Assembly: GCF_014904795.1 (NCBI RefSeq)
Contig: NZ_JACZFS010000024.1
Coordinates: 1-64,000 of the forward strand
Length of the DNA: 64,000 nt
Reading direction: 5' to 3'
Source: Nisaea nitritireducens
Lineage (GTDB): Bacteria > Pseudomonadota > Alphaproteobacteria > Thalassobaculales > Thalassobaculaceae
Positions 45,151 to 54,380 of this stretch are shown piece after piece (position 1 is the stretch's first letter; each line of letters opens with the position of its first letter). A program made the translations under genes and the position numbers. Under the pieces are notes generated by a model that did no database searches, was not told the origin of the DNA, and saw only the letters and a program-made list of their open reading frames with translations.

Positions 45151-45471
45151 AGCCGCCACGGATTATGTCGCGAGAGACCGCGAACTCCGGGCCTCGACTT
45201 AAAAGCAACATAAAAGCAATGCGTTACGGGCGCCTTATTTGTCGCCGCCCGCTGCGCAGCGAATCCGCCCGGAAGCCATCAAAGTGATTGAAAGCCGGGG
45301 CCAAGGTCTAATATCTAGGAGCAGTCATTTAGGCCCACCCCAGCCGGTCGCCAGATTGGTGAGTCCAGGTCTGTCCCGAGTTCGTTGTGGCCGTCGCCAT
45401 TGGAAGGCTGTTTCCGTGACCGCAGAGTGTCGTCATAAGTTGCCACATTGTATGCAACCGGGAGTCCCCGC
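45151..45471. other. Intergenic region upstream of the cation exchanger, no gene seen
   Basis: About 320 bases of ordinary GC content with a perfect palindrome CGCTGCGCAGCG near 45249-45260 and no confident promoter, RNA or ORF. It was checked for Mn (yybP-ykoY) and other ion riboswitch cores without a match. An in-frame TTG at 45448 lies in it but has no ribosome-binding site. Confidence 0.4.
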
Positions 45472-46449
45472 TTGATCGCCCCCCTCGCCCTTTCCATCGG
45501 CGGACTCGTACTCCTGCTCGTTGCTGCGGAAATCATGATCCGCGGTGCGGTCGGCGGCTCCCGCATCCTGAAGATCTCCCCGCATGTTATCGGCCTGACG
45601 GTCATCGCCTTCGGTACCTCCGCGCCGGAGCTGTTCGTCAGCCTGAAAGCGGCGATGCACGGCCATGACGGTATCGCCGTCGGCAATGTCGTCGGCAGCA
45701 ACATCGCGAACATCCTGCTGATGATCGGCACCGTCGGAGTAATATATCCATTCGCCTGCGGCGACCCGGCGATCCGGCGCGATGGCTTCGCGCTACTGCT
45801 CTCAACCATCGTCTTCGTGATTCTATGCCATACCGGAGTGATCGAGCCCTGGCAGGGTATCACCATGCTCGGCGTTCTGGTCTGCTTCCTTGCCTATTGT
45901 TACATCACCGACCGCCGGAACTGCGCGAACGACGACAGCATCCACGCCAAGGAAGTGGACGAATTCGACAATCTGCCGGACACCATGCAGAAAGCGGCGA
46001 TCTATACAGTCATCGGGCTGGTCGGCGTGGTCTTCGGCGCGCGCCTGCTGGTTGACGGCGCTGTCGATGTTGCCCGGCTGCTCGGCGTTTCGGAGACGGT
46101 GATAGGCATCACCATGGTGGCGCTCGGCACCTCCATGCCGGAACTGGCAACCACCGTGGTCGCCGCCGTGCGCCGGCATAACGATGTCGCCCTCGGCAAC
46201 ATCATCGGCAGCAACATCTTCAACACGCTCGGCATTCTCGGCGTGGTCTCGATTGTCACGCCGATCACCATTCCGGCGGAGATCATGGAAACGGATCTCT
46301 GGGTCATGCTCGGCGTCACCACTGTCTTCGTCACGGCCGCACTCGGCCTGAAGACCCTCGGCCGGCCGCTGGCGGTGCTGTTCTTCTTCAGCTACGCACT
46401 GTTCATCATCGACCAGTTCGTCGACCTGACCAGACTGATCACCGGCTAG
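45472..46449 (+). CDS. Calcium/sodium antiporter (CaCA family)
   Basis: Inner-membrane cation/Na+ or H+ exchanger of the YrbG type, 325 residues with about ten helices in two inverted halves. The two alpha-repeats read GTSAPELFVS and GTSMPELATT, each with the ion-binding Glu, and each is followed by GNVVGSNIANI or GNIIGSNIFNT. I choose the TTG at 45472, which has GGGAG 7 nt upstream and starts directly at the first helix. Monocistronic. Confidence 0.9.
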   Translation: MIAPLALSIGGLVLLLVAAEIMIRGAVGGSRILKISPHVIGLTVIAFGTSAPELFVSLKAAMHGHDGIAVGNVVGSNIANILLMIGTVGVIYPFACGDPAIRRDGFALLLSTIVFVILCHTGVIEPWQGITMLGVLVCFLAYCYITDRRNCANDDSIHAKEVDEFDNLPDTMQKAAIYTVIGLVGVVFGARLLVDGAVDVARLLGVSETVIGITMVALGTSMPELATTVVAAVRRHNDVALGNIIGSNIFNTLGILGVVSIVTPITIPAEIMETDLWVMLGVTTVFVTAALGLKTLGRPLAVLFFFSYALFIIDQFVDLTRLITG

Positions 46450-46461
46450 TCGGCCGTTACC

Positions 46462-46824
46462 TCAGCGCTCATACAGCAGGCTGAAGCCGACCGCCTCGCA
46501 ATCCTCGTACACATCGGGTTTGCGCGTGGTCACCCGGGCCCGGCGCACGACCGGCCGCTCCGCGATCATTTCGACGATGGCGTGACAGAGAGTTTCCTGC
46601 AGATTGAAACGGCGGCGCGCCACCAGATCCAGGATCTCGGTGCGGACGAAGTCGTAGTCAAGCACCCGCTCGATTGAATCGGCGGCGCCGGTCGGATCGA
46701 CATCGACATCCATCTCGACACTGACCAGCACGCGCTGTGGCTTGCCGCGCTCGAATTCGTGGATGCCGATATCCGCGATCACCGCGAAATTCTCCAGCAG
46801 GATTCTTGCGTTCGTGATCGGCAC
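46462..46824 (-). CDS. folB: Dihydroneopterin aldolase
   Basis: Tunnelling-fold enzyme of folate synthesis that cleaves dihydroneopterin to 6-hydroxymethyl-dihydropterin. The 120-residue protein has IADIGIHEFERGKPQRV with the conserved Glu, the YDFVRTEILDLV segment and the LQETLCHAIVEMI helix with the active-site Glu. It starts 2 bp after the stop of the upstream SDR, forming a two-gene pteridine unit. Confidence 0.93.
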   Translation of the reverse strand: MPITNARILLENFAVIADIGIHEFERGKPQRVLVSVEMDVDVDPTGAADSIERVLDYDFVRTEILDLVARRRFNLQETLCHAIVEMIAERPVVRRARVTTRKPDVYEDCEAVGFSLLYER

Positions 46825-46826
46825 GC

Positions 46827-47675
46827 CTAGCGGCCTCCCTCGTCCGGAGACTCAGTATTGCCCATGAAGGCGATGTCGCGCGGCATGGCTTGCAGCACCT
46901 GACCGCCATCGATGGTGATGCATTGCCCAGTGAAGGCTGGTGCGGCGAGGATAAAGCGCAGTGCTGCCAGGATCTGCTCAGGCGTCGAGCCGCGCCCAAG
47001 CATGAGCGACGCCTGGGAGCGCTCGAACTCCTCTTGGGTCTGCGGCCCACTCGGCAGGGTCACGCCCGGCGCGATACCGGCGACCCGGATTTCAGGCGCC
47101 AGTTCCATCGCCAGCATTTGCGTCATCCCGTGCAGGGCGAACTTGGTCAGGGAATAGGAAAGATAGTCCGGGTTCGGGCCGAACACCTTGTTATCCAGCA
47201 GGTTCACGATGCAGCAATCAGTGCGCGGGCTGATGCCCTCTTGAGCTTGTCTGCCTACAATTTCGGCAAAGGCACGCGATAGAAGTGCCGGCGCCCGGAC
47301 ATTCACGGCATGATGCCTGTCGATCAACTCGGCCGTCAGGTTATCCAGCCGGTCATCCTCGAACAGCGCGGCATTGTTCACCAGCAGGCCGAGCGGCGGC
47401 GCCCCCTCTTCGCCCGCGCGGCCAACCAGCCGGGTCACTGCCTCCGCGTCGGAGAGATCGCACTGTATGGCCTCTGCAGAGCCTCCGGCGGCACGGATCT
47501 CGCCAACCAGGTTCTCCGCATCCTTGCCGGAGCCGTTAAAGTGCACCGCTACGTGCCAGCCATCCTCGGCCAGCCCACGGCACAGCGCGGCACCGACGCG
47601 GCGGGCACCACCGGTCACAAGGGCGGTCCGTTTTTCAGCAACGTTTCTGGTCATCTGAAAACTGGTTTCACTCAC
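46827..47675 (-). CDS. SDR family oxidoreductase, pteridine-reductase-like
   Basis: A 282-residue short-chain reductase. The cofactor motif TGGARRVG has the Arg-Arg of NADPH-dependent pteridine reductases (PTR1/FolM) instead of the classical TGxxxGxG, followed by NNAALFEDD and the catalytic YSLTK (Tyr-x3-Lys). The gene directly precedes folB, supporting a dihydropterin or dihydromonapterin substrate. Starts with GTG at 47675; an internal ATG at 47654 is possible. Confidence 0.85.
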   Translation of the reverse strand: MSETSFQMTRNVAEKRTALVTGGARRVGAALCRGLAEDGWHVAVHFNGSGKDAENLVGEIRAAGGSAEAIQCDLSDAEAVTRLVGRAGEEGAPPLGLLVNNAALFEDDRLDNLTAELIDRHHAVNVRAPALLSRAFAEIVGRQAQEGISPRTDCCIVNLLDNKVFGPNPDYLSYSLTKFALHGMTQMLAMELAPEIRVAGIAPGVTLPSGPQTQEEFERSQASLMLGRGSTPEQILAALRFILAAPAFTGQCITIDGGQVLQAMPRDIAFMGNTESPDEGGR

Positions 47676-48065
47676 GCACTCGAAATTAACTTTCTCGACC
47701 CTATCCTTGTGCGCCGGGCGCGAAAAGCCACGACTGCGTTAGGGAGAATTTTTTGCACATTTTGCATCAATAGCCACGAAAGACACGAATGGGTCATGAC
47801 TCCGTCACAAATAGTGATCAGAATCAGCACCCTAGAGTAATTTTTGTTATATTTCAGATACTTAATATACATGCTCAAATTTTGAGCAATGCGTCCAAAC
47901 TGAGAGAAAATGGGCCTTCGAACCCTGCACACAAGAGTTATTCACAGCCTTGTCCACAAATATCGGGGATAGAGTCTGAGGCTAAAGCATTAACCATAAC
48001 AACCGCTATGAGGTTGCTGATGACATCCCGTTTCCGGCTATGACCAGATCGGTTACAAAGGCGCT
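47676..48065. other. AT-rich intergenic region with DnaA-box-like and GANTC sites
   Basis: No gene visible in 390 bases between the divergent folM-like gene and uvrC. It holds TTTTGCACA (47751-47759), TTATTCACA (47938-47946) and TTGTCCACA (47950-47958), all matching or near TTWTNCACA; three GANTC sites (47798, 47821, 47972); an AT-rich core (about 47835-47885); and a 15-bp palindrome GCTCAAA-T-TTTGAGC (47873-47887). Could be a DnaA-regulated promoter region or part of a replication origin; neither is shown. Confidence 0.5.
47873..47887. repeat. 15-bp perfect inverted repeat
   Basis: GCTCAAA and TTTGAGC flank a single T inside the AT-rich region upstream of uvrC. No T run follows, so it looks like a regulator site rather than a terminator. 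Confidence 0.7.
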
Positions 48066-50033
48066 ATGTCAACAATAAAACCCGAACCTGATCTGCCGGA
48101 ACAGAGCTCTTCTGCGGAGCCTAAAGCGGATATCACGCGGGGCGTCCGGGTGATCCAGCAGCAGGTCAAACTGCTGCCCAATGCCCCTGGCGTCTACCGC
48201 ATGATGGATGCCGCCGGCGACGTTCTCTATGTCGGCAAGGCGCAGAGCCTGAAGAAGCGGGTCGCGAACTACACCTTTCCGGCCAAGCTGCCGCATCGGA
48301 TCTTCCGCATGGTCAGCGAGACCATGCGCATGGAATTCGTGCGCACCCATACCGAAGTCGAAGCGCTGCTGCTCGAAAGCAACCTGATCAAGAAGCTGCG
48401 GCCACGCTTCAACGTGCTGCTGCGCGACGACAAGTCCTTCCCCTATATCCTGCTGACCGGCGATCATGACTGGCCGCAGCTGGTGAAGCATCGCGGCGCC
48501 CGCAACCGCAAGGGAGACTATTTCGGCCCCTTCGCCTCAGCCGGCGCGGTCAACCGCACGATCACCGCCCTGCAGCGCGCCTTCCTGATCCGGAACTGCA
48601 CAGACTCCACATTCGCCAGCCGCACCCGTCCCTGCTTGCAATATCAAATCAAGCGCTGCGCCGCGCCCTGCGTCGATTATGTCAGCAAGGAAGACTATGC
48701 CGAGCTGATCGAGCAGGCGAAGGCGTTCCTGAGCGGCTCCAGCAGGAAGGTCTCGCAGCAGCTCGCCGAGCGCATGCAGGAAGCAAGCGACGCGCTCGAC
48801 TTCGAGAGCGCCGCCCGGTACCGGGACCGGATCAGGGCATTGGCGCACGTCCAGTCACATCAGGACATCAATGTCGAAGGCGTCGAGGATGCGGACGTGA
48901 TGGCGCTGCATGGCGAAGGCGGATCGGCCTGCATCCAGGTGTTCTTCTTCCGGGGCGGCAGCAACTACGGCAACCGGGCTTATTTCCCGAGCCACGACAA
49001 GAGCATGGAGCCCGGAGAAATCCTCGCCGCTTTCGTCGGCCAGTTCTACGACAACAAGCCGCCGCCCAAGCTGGTTCTGGTCAGCCACGACATGCCGGAA
49101 CAGGAGCTGATCGCCGAGGCCCTCGGGACCAAGGCCGAACGCAGGGTCGAAGTATTGCGCCCGCAGCGCGGCTCCAAACGCAAGCTGATGGAGCACGCGC
49201 TCTCAAACGCCAAGGAAGCCCACGCTAGACGGCTGGCCGAGAGCGCATCCCAACGGCGCCTGCTGGATGGTCTCGCCGAAGCACTGGACCTGGACGGCCC
49301 ACCCGAACGCATCGAGGTCTATGACAACAGCCATATTCAGGGCACCAACTCGATCGGCGCCATGATCGTCGCCGGGCCCGAGGGGCTGATGAAGAACGCC
49401 TACCGCAAATTCAACATCCGCAATGTGGTACCGGCGGACAAGCCTCTGCCGGAGACGGTCGAGCCTGACGAGAACGGCGATGCGCCGGTTCAGGCCGGTG
49501 ACGATTACGCCATGATGCGGCAGGTATTGACTCGCCGCTTCGGCCGGGCCCTGAAGGAAGATCCGGACCGCAGTTCCGGCAACTGGCCGGACCTGGTGTT
49601 GATCGATGGCGGCCAGGGCCAGTACACCGCGGTACGGGAGGTATTCGACGAGCTGGGGATCGAGGATGTCGCCCTTGTCGCCATCGCCAAGGGGCCGGAC
49701 CGGGATGCCGGGCGGGAGCGGTTCTTCTCAGGCAAGCGTGCGCCCTACTCCCTGCCGATCAACGATCCGGTGCTGTATTTTCTGCAACGCCTGCGGGACG
49801 AAGCCCACCGCTTCGCCATCGAGACGCACAGGGCGAAACGGACCAAGGCGATCGGCCAGTCGAAAATCGACGAGGTCCCCGGAATCGGTGCCAAGCGCAA
49901 GAAGGCATTGCTGCATCATTTCGGCTCCGCCCGGGAGGTTTCCCGCGCCGGACTTCAGGATCTCGAAGCCGTCGACGGAATTAGCAAAACTGTAGCCAAA
50001 AAAATCTATGATTTCTTCCATGATGAGGCCTGA
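48066..50033 (+). CDS. uvrC: Excinuclease ABC subunit UvrC
   Basis: Dual-incision nuclease of nucleotide excision repair. The 655-residue protein has an N-terminal GIY-YIG domain ([19 protein letters not shown]), a zinc/Fe-S-type Cys cluster ([15 protein letters not shown]), a UVR domain binding UvrB, an RNase H-like catalytic domain ([20 protein letters not shown]...VLIDGGQGQ) and tandem helix-hairpin-helix motifs at the end ([18 protein letters not shown]). AAAGG precedes the ATG. First gene of the rightward run with pgsA and the molybdopterin genes. Confidence 0.97.
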   Translation: MSTIKPEPDLPEQSSSAEPKADITRGVRVIQQQVKLLPNAPGVYRMMDAAGDVLYVGKAQSLKKRVANYTFPAKLPHRIFRMVSETMRMEFVRTHTEVEALLLESNLIKKLRPRFNVLLRDDKSFPYILLTGDHDWPQLVKHRGARNRKGDYFGPFASAGAVNRTITALQRAFLIRNCTDSTFASRTRPCLQYQIKRCAAPCVDYVSKEDYAELIEQAKAFLSGSSRKVSQQLAERMQEASDALDFESAARYRDRIRALAHVQSHQDINVEGVEDADVMALHGEGGSACIQVFFFRGGSNYGNRAYFPSHDKSMEPGEILAAFVGQFYDNKPPPKLVLVSHDMPEQELIAEALGTKAERRVEVLRPQRGSKRKLMEHALSNAKEAHARRLAESASQRRLLDGLAEALDLDGPPERIEVYDNSHIQGTNSIGAMIVAGPEGLMKNAYRKFNIRNVVPADKPLPETVEPDENGDAPVQAGDDYAMMRQVLTRRFGRALKEDPDRSSGNWPDLVLIDGGQGQYTAVREVFDELGIEDVALVAIAKGPDRDAGRERFFSGKRAPYSLPINDPVLYFLQRLRDEAHRFAIETHRAKRTKAIGQSKIDEVPGIGAKRKKALLHHFGSAREVSRAGLQDLEAVDGISKTVAKKIYDFFHDEA

Positions 50034-50108
50034 TTGGTGTAGCGTCTCGGCAATGGAATACGAGGACGGAATCGCCGTCCCGCCCACTCTTCAGACCAGC
50101 GCAGAGAT

Positions 50109-50726
50109 ATGACCGGCCTCCCCAATTTGCTCACCATGTCGCGTATCCTCGTGATCCCCCTCATTGTGGGATTCATCTGGTATGGCGAGGACACTTACCG
50201 TTGGATCGCTTTCGGCCTCTATGCCTTCGCCGGCATCACCGATTATCTCGATGGCTATCTAGCCCGGTCGATGAACCAGCATTCCGATTTCGGCCGCCTG
50301 CTGGACCCGATCGCGGACAAGCTTCTGGTCGGTGCCGTATTGCTGATTCTGTGTTCACTCGACCATATCTCCGGCTACGGCCTGCTGCCGGCGCTGGTTA
50401 TTCTGCTGCGCGAGATCCTCGTCTCTGGCCTGCGCGAATTTCTGGCGGAGATCCAGGTGCGGATGCCGGTCAGTCGGCTGGCAAAGTGGAAGACAGCCTT
50501 CCAGATCGGCTCACTCGGCTTTCTGATTGTCGGCTCGGCAGGCCCCGAATGGCTGCCTACCGTGCTGATCGGCGAGGGACTGTTGTGGGCAGCGGCCATC
50601 CTGACCCTGATCACCGGCTATGATTATCTCCGTTCCGGCCTGCTGCATGTCACCCCGGAAGCAGAGGCTGAACGGGCCCGCAGGAAATCCGGCGGCACCG
50701 GCAAAAGCGCTTCAGCTGATGCATGA
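50109..50726 (+). CDS. pgsA: CDP-diacylglycerol-glycerol-3-phosphate 3-phosphatidyltransferase
   Basis: Inner-membrane enzyme making phosphatidylglycerol phosphate from CDP-diacylglycerol. The 205-residue protein has a perfect CDP-alcohol phosphatidyltransferase signature: Asp48, Gly49, Ala52, Arg53, Gly62, Asp66 and Asp70. Several hydrophobic helices follow. 75 bp after uvrC and 37 bp before mobB on the same strand, an order common in alphaproteobacteria. Confidence 0.94.
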   Translation: MTGLPNLLTMSRILVIPLIVGFIWYGEDTYRWIAFGLYAFAGITDYLDGYLARSMNQHSDFGRLLDPIADKLLVGAVLLILCSLDHISGYGLLPALVILLREILVSGLREFLAEIQVRMPVSRLAKWKTAFQIGSLGFLIVGSAGPEWLPTVLIGEGLLWAAAILTLITGYDYLRSGLLHVTPEAEAERARRKSGGTGKSASADA

Positions 50727-50763
50727 CTTGAGTCCGGCACGTCCGGCCCTCTAGACTTCGTCC

Positions 50764-51270
50764 ATGAAAATTTTCGGCCTTGTCGGATGGAGCGGCAGCG
50801 GCAAGACGACATTGCTCGTCAAGCTGTTGCCTGAACTTGTCGCCCGCGGCGTCAGCGTCTCGACCATGAAACATGCCCACCACGCCTTTGACGTGGACAA
50901 ACCGGGTAAGGATTCCTTTGAGCACCGCGCCGCTGGTGCCAGCGAAGTGCTCGTCACGTCGGCCAACCGCTGGGCCCTGATGCACGAGAATCGTGGTGCG
51001 TCCGAGCCGACTATCGAGGAGCTGGTCCAGCATATGAGCCCGGTCGATCTGCTCATCATCGAGGGCTTCAAGGAGCACGCACACGACAAGCTGGAAATCT
51101 TCAGGGAGGCTACCAGCAAGCCCCTGATCCAGCCAAACGACCCGCTGATTCGGGCTGTCGCCTCGGACGGTCCGGTCGAGGCCGCGACTGTTCCCGTGCT
51201 CGATTTGAACGATATTGCCGGGCTGGCGGACTATATTCTCGACTTCACTGGATTATCGAAAGCCGCGTAA
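50764..51270 (+). CDS. mobB: Molybdopterin-guanine dinucleotide biosynthesis protein B
   Basis: GTP-binding accessory protein for attaching GMP to molybdopterin. The 168-residue protein starts MKIFGLVGWSGSGKTT with Walker A at 8-16, followed by the MKHAHHAFDVDKPGKDSFEHRAAGA segment and LLIIEGFKEH typical of MobB. Starts right before moeA (3 bp gap). Confidence 0.93.
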   Translation: MKIFGLVGWSGSGKTTLLVKLLPELVARGVSVSTMKHAHHAFDVDKPGKDSFEHRAAGASEVLVTSANRWALMHENRGASEPTIEELVQHMSPVDLLIIEGFKEHAHDKLEIFREATSKPLIQPNDPLIRAVASDGPVEAATVPVLDLNDIAGLADYILDFTGLSKAA

Positions 51271-51273
51271 GCC

Positions 51274-52545
51274 ATGTCGCAACTGACAGATGACTGCTTC
51301 GCCTTCGGCGGGAAGTTGATCCCGGTCGCGGACGCGCTTGCCCGATTCCGGGAAATTCTGGTGCCAGTGGTGAGCACAGAATGCATACCGCTCGCGGATG
51401 CCCTTGGGCGTATCCTGGCAGCGGATGTCATCGCCGGTCGCTCCGTGCCGCCACACGACAATTCCGCCGTGGACGGCTTCGCTGTCTATTTCGACGATCT
51501 GGCAGACGGTGCAGATACGGTGCTGCCGGTTACCGCCACCATCGCGGCAGGACACCCTCTGGACGGCCCGCAGAAACGCGGTACGGCGACGAAGATCTAT
51601 ACAGGCGCCCCGATGCCGACCGGCCCGGACGGCACATCCCCCGACACAGTATTGATGCAGGAAGATTGCCGCCTCTCCGGCAATCGCGTCGTTATTCCGA
51701 ACGGCATCAAGCGCGGCGCAAACCGCCGCTTTGCCGGTGAAGATGTAAAACAGGACGCCCGAATTCTGGAAGCGGGCACACGCCTGCGGCCACAGGATAT
51801 CGGGCTTGCCGCTGCCGTCGGACTGACTGAACTCGACACATGCAAACCACTGCGCGTCGCGATCTTCTCGACCGGCGACGAGGTGCGCGACCCCGGAACG
51901 ACCGCGCCCGACGGCACGATCTACGATTCCAACCGCCACACCGTCTCCGCTCTACTGCGCGGGCTCGGATGCGCAGTGATCGACATGGGCATCCTGCCCG
52001 ACAGGCTCGATGCAATTCGCGACGGACTTGATGGTGCGGCGGGGAAAGCTGACATGATCATGACCACCGGCGGTGTTTCAACCGGTGGCGAAGATCATGT
52101 GCGGAACGCGGTCGAGTCCCTTGGCTCCCTGCATTTCTGGCGCCTCGCCATCAAGCCGGGGCGTCCGGTTGCCCTCGGTCAGGTCGGCAAGGTGCCGTTC
52201 ATCGGACTGCCGGGAAATCCGGTTGCCGTGATGGTGACCTTCCTCCGGGTTGCCCGGCCGCTGATCCAGCGGCTCGCCGGCGCGGCGGATACGGATCCGG
52301 CGCTGTTTCCGGTCCGGGCGGCCTTCGACTACAAGAAGAAGCAGGACCGGCGTGAATATGTCCGCGTCACCCTGAAGCGCACCGGCGCGAGCGGTCTCGA
52401 AGCCGTGAAGTTCGATCGGGAGGGAGCCGGGATACTCTCCTCCATGGTGGCGGCCGACGGGCTTGTCGAGCTGCCGGAAGACTGCACCGGCGTGAAAGCC
52501 GGAGATATTGTCGACTACCTGCCCTTCAGCGAGGTTGGCCTGTGA
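51274..52545 (+). CDS. moeA: Molybdopterin molybdenumtransferase MoeA
   Basis: Inserts molybdate into adenylylated molybdopterin. The 423-residue protein shows the four-domain MoeA layout with PPHDNSAVDGFAV, KIYTGAPMPTGPDTVLMQED, the central STGDEV and SNRHTVSALLRGLG, and MTTGGVSTGGEDHVR before FIGLPGNPVAVMVTF. Overlaps moaD by 4 bp (GTGA). Longer by a few residues than E. coli MoeA but otherwise normal. Confidence 0.95.
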   Translation: MSQLTDDCFAFGGKLIPVADALARFREILVPVVSTECIPLADALGRILAADVIAGRSVPPHDNSAVDGFAVYFDDLADGADTVLPVTATIAAGHPLDGPQKRGTATKIYTGAPMPTGPDGTSPDTVLMQEDCRLSGNRVVIPNGIKRGANRRFAGEDVKQDARILEAGTRLRPQDIGLAAAVGLTELDTCKPLRVAIFSTGDEVRDPGTTAPDGTIYDSNRHTVSALLRGLGCAVIDMGILPDRLDAIRDGLDGAAGKADMIMTTGGVSTGGEDHVRNAVESLGSLHFWRLAIKPGRPVALGQVGKVPFIGLPGNPVAVMVTFLRVARPLIQRLAGAADTDPALFPVRAAFDYKKKQDRREYVRVTLKRTGASGLEAVKFDREGAGILSSMVAADGLVELPEDCTGVKAGDIVDYLPFSEVGL

Positions 52546-52793
52546 AGATTTTGTATTTCGCCTGGATGCGCGGCAAGACCGGCATCGGAGAAGAAGATGT
52601 CTCCCCGCCCGAGACAGTGACAGACGTGGCGGGGCTGGTGGCTTGGCTGAAGACCCGCGGCCCCGGCTTCGAGGACGCGTTTTCGGACATGAAGGTGGTG
52701 CGGGCTGCCGTGAACCAGGAATTCGTCGAGCTCGACGCAACAGTCGGCCCGAATGACGAAGTCGCCTTTTTCCCGCCGGTAACGGGGGGCTGA
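52542..52793 (+). CDS. moaD: Molybdopterin synthase small subunit MoaD
   Basis: Ubiquitin-fold sulfur carrier of molybdopterin synthase, 83 residues, ending in the obligatory Gly-Gly (PPVTGG) that is thiocarboxylated. Begins at GTG inside the moeA stop and lies 4 bp before moaE. The N-terminal MKILYFAWMRGKTG is the usual first strand. Confidence 0.95.
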   Translation: MKILYFAWMRGKTGIGEEDVSPPETVTDVAGLVAWLKTRGPGFEDAFSDMKVVRAAVNQEFVELDATVGPNDEVAFFPPVTGG

Positions 52794-52797
52794 CGCT

Positions 52798-53244
52798 GTG
52801 ATCCGGGTGCAGAAGGAAGACTTCGATCTCGCCACCGAACTCTCCGCGCTCAGTGCCGGGAACCACAATATCGGCGGCATCACCAGCTTTGTCGGTCTGG
52901 TACGAGATATGGCCGAGGGCCAGCATGTCGGCGCGATGACGCTGGAACATTATCCCGGCATGACAGAGAAGATGTTGGAACAGATCGAGGCCGAGGCGAA
53001 TCAGCGCTGGCCGCTCGAGGCGAGCCTGATCATCCATCGCTACGGACGAATGGAGCCGGGCGAACAGATCGTCCTTGTCGCCTGCGCCTCCCCGCATCGG
53101 GAAGCAGCCTTCGAAGCCTGCCATTTCCTGATCGACTGGCTGAAAACCAAAGCTCCGTTCTGGAAGCTTGAAGAGAAAGACAGCGGCGCCGAATGGGTGG
53201 ATGCGCGAGAGAGCGACGAGGATGCCGCAGCGAAGTGGGATTGA
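52798..53244 (+). CDS. moaE: Molybdopterin synthase catalytic subunit MoaE
   Basis: Transfers two sulfurs from MoaD to precursor Z. The 148-residue protein has GGITSFVGLVRD, LEHYPGMTEKML, IIHRYGRMEPGEQIVLVACASPHREAAFEACHFLIDWLKTKAPFWKLEE with the catalytic Lys-rich segment. Starts at GTG 52798. Last gene of the molybdopterin run; moaA-C are not in the window. Confidence 0.95.
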   Translation: MIRVQKEDFDLATELSALSAGNHNIGGITSFVGLVRDMAEGQHVGAMTLEHYPGMTEKMLEQIEAEANQRWPLEASLIIHRYGRMEPGEQIVLVACASPHREAAFEACHFLIDWLKTKAPFWKLEEKDSGAEWVDARESDEDAAAKWD

Positions 53245-53560
53245 ATGCCCGTCAACAGGCTTTCCCGCCGCCCGATCTGTCGCTATCAGAGCATTTTTCA
53301 TCGCTCTCGAAAAACTTCCCTCTCTGCAAGGCAGCTCATTGATTTAGCAAGTTAAATTTTGCCTTTTCCTATGCTCTGAGCGCATGCGGCTTATGCATAA
53401 AACGCAATTGCTGACGACCTCCCAGTCGACCATACGGGGGGCGGCAATTACACGGGCCGATTGGCCGTTTGCGCACCCCGCAAACGGCCTTTGCTCTTCC
53501 CGGAGCAGTGCACGCCCGTCGCCGGATGAGAAACCGACGATGTGGCAGGGAGACCCGGCG

Positions 53561-53926
53561 ATGGGCATTCGCTTGGTAGTGCGCGATTTACTGGACGTGG
53601 CGACGGAGTGCGGCCTTGAGGATTATCCTTATTGGGCCGGAAGCGAGCGCCGTATCACCGATGCGGACATCCATCGCGCGCTGTCCGAAGACCGGCTGAT
53701 TGCCCCCGACGACAATCGCGATCCGAACACGCCGATGTGCGCCGAGGATCATGCCGCGCGCGTTGCCTGGCTGGTCCGGCACGGTGACCAGAAGCGGATG
53801 AGCATCATCATCCGCAACGGCCGACTGTGCGACGGCAACCACCGTTTCGCCGCCTGCCTCTTCGCCGGAATCGAGTATGTCCGCTGCGTGATGATGGAAT
53901 CCGAAGAGTTCGCCGCCGCAGCCTGA
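53561..53926 (+). CDS. Hypothetical protein with ParB-like DGNHR motif
   Basis: A 121-residue soluble protein. I place the start at the ATG at 53561, which has GGGAG 8 nt upstream (GIRLVVRDLLDVA), rather than at 53384, whose extra residues look non-coding. The C-terminal RNGRLCDGNHRFAACLFAGIEYV resembles the DGxHRxAA signature of ParB/sulfiredoxin-fold nucleases or ATPases, but the rest of that domain is not clear. Unknown function; not obviously linked to its neighbours. Confidence 0.65.
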   Translation: MGIRLVVRDLLDVATECGLEDYPYWAGSERRITDADIHRALSEDRLIAPDDNRDPNTPMCAEDHAARVAWLVRHGDQKRMSIIIRNGRLCDGNHRFAACLFAGIEYVRCVMMESEEFAAAA

Positions 53927-54008
53927 CCCCGTTATCTCCGGGAGTTTGTTGTTAACCACCGGAGAGCGGCGCTAGACTCCGGAGTGTCTTTGTCTCCGGA
54001 GGTCCCCG

Positions 54009-54380
54009 ATGATCGGTGCCATTACCCTGCTGCTCGGCTGTCAGCTGCTGGGAGAGCTATTCATTGCCGCCACCGGCTGGCCCCTGCCCGGTCCGGTCGT
54101 CGGCATGGTCATCCTGTTCACGGGCCTGATGATCCACGGCAAGGTGCCCGCGCCGGTCGCCGCCGTTTCCGACACGCTCCTCCGCAATCTGTCCCTGCTG
54201 TTCATCCCGGCCGGTGTCGGAGTGATGCTCCACCTGAGCCTGATCGAGCGTGAGTGGATCGGTGTTACCGCCGCTCTGATCGGCAGCAGCGCCATCACTG
54301 TTGTGCTCACCGCCCTGCTCATGGTCGCCCTGAAGAAATTCTCCCGAGTCGGTCCAGATAGCGCCGGGGGAGATGTCTGA
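54009..54380 (+). CDS. CidA/LrgA family holin-like protein
   Basis: A 123-residue membrane protein with four predicted helices and the family motifs GWPLPGPVVGMV and LLFIPAGVGVM. LrgA/CidA proteins modulate murein hydrolase release, or act with LrgB as small-molecule exporters. GGAGG lies 6 nt before the ATG. The stop overlaps the LrgB-like start. Confidence 0.92.
   Translation: MIGAITLLLGCQLLGELFIAATGWPLPGPVVGMVILFTGLMIHGKVPAPVAAVSDTLLRNLSLLFIPAGVGVMLHLSLIEREWIGVTAALIGSSAITVVLTALLMVALKKFSRVGPDSAGGDV

Noticed and set aside
45151-45471. Possible ion riboswitch before the CaCA exchanger
   Set aside because: No match by eye to yybP-ykoY, M-box or fluoride cores and no clear terminator/antiterminator pair.
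53384-53560. N-terminal extension of the DGNHR protein
   Set aside because: The residues look random and the strong GGGAG site lies before the internal ATG at 53561.
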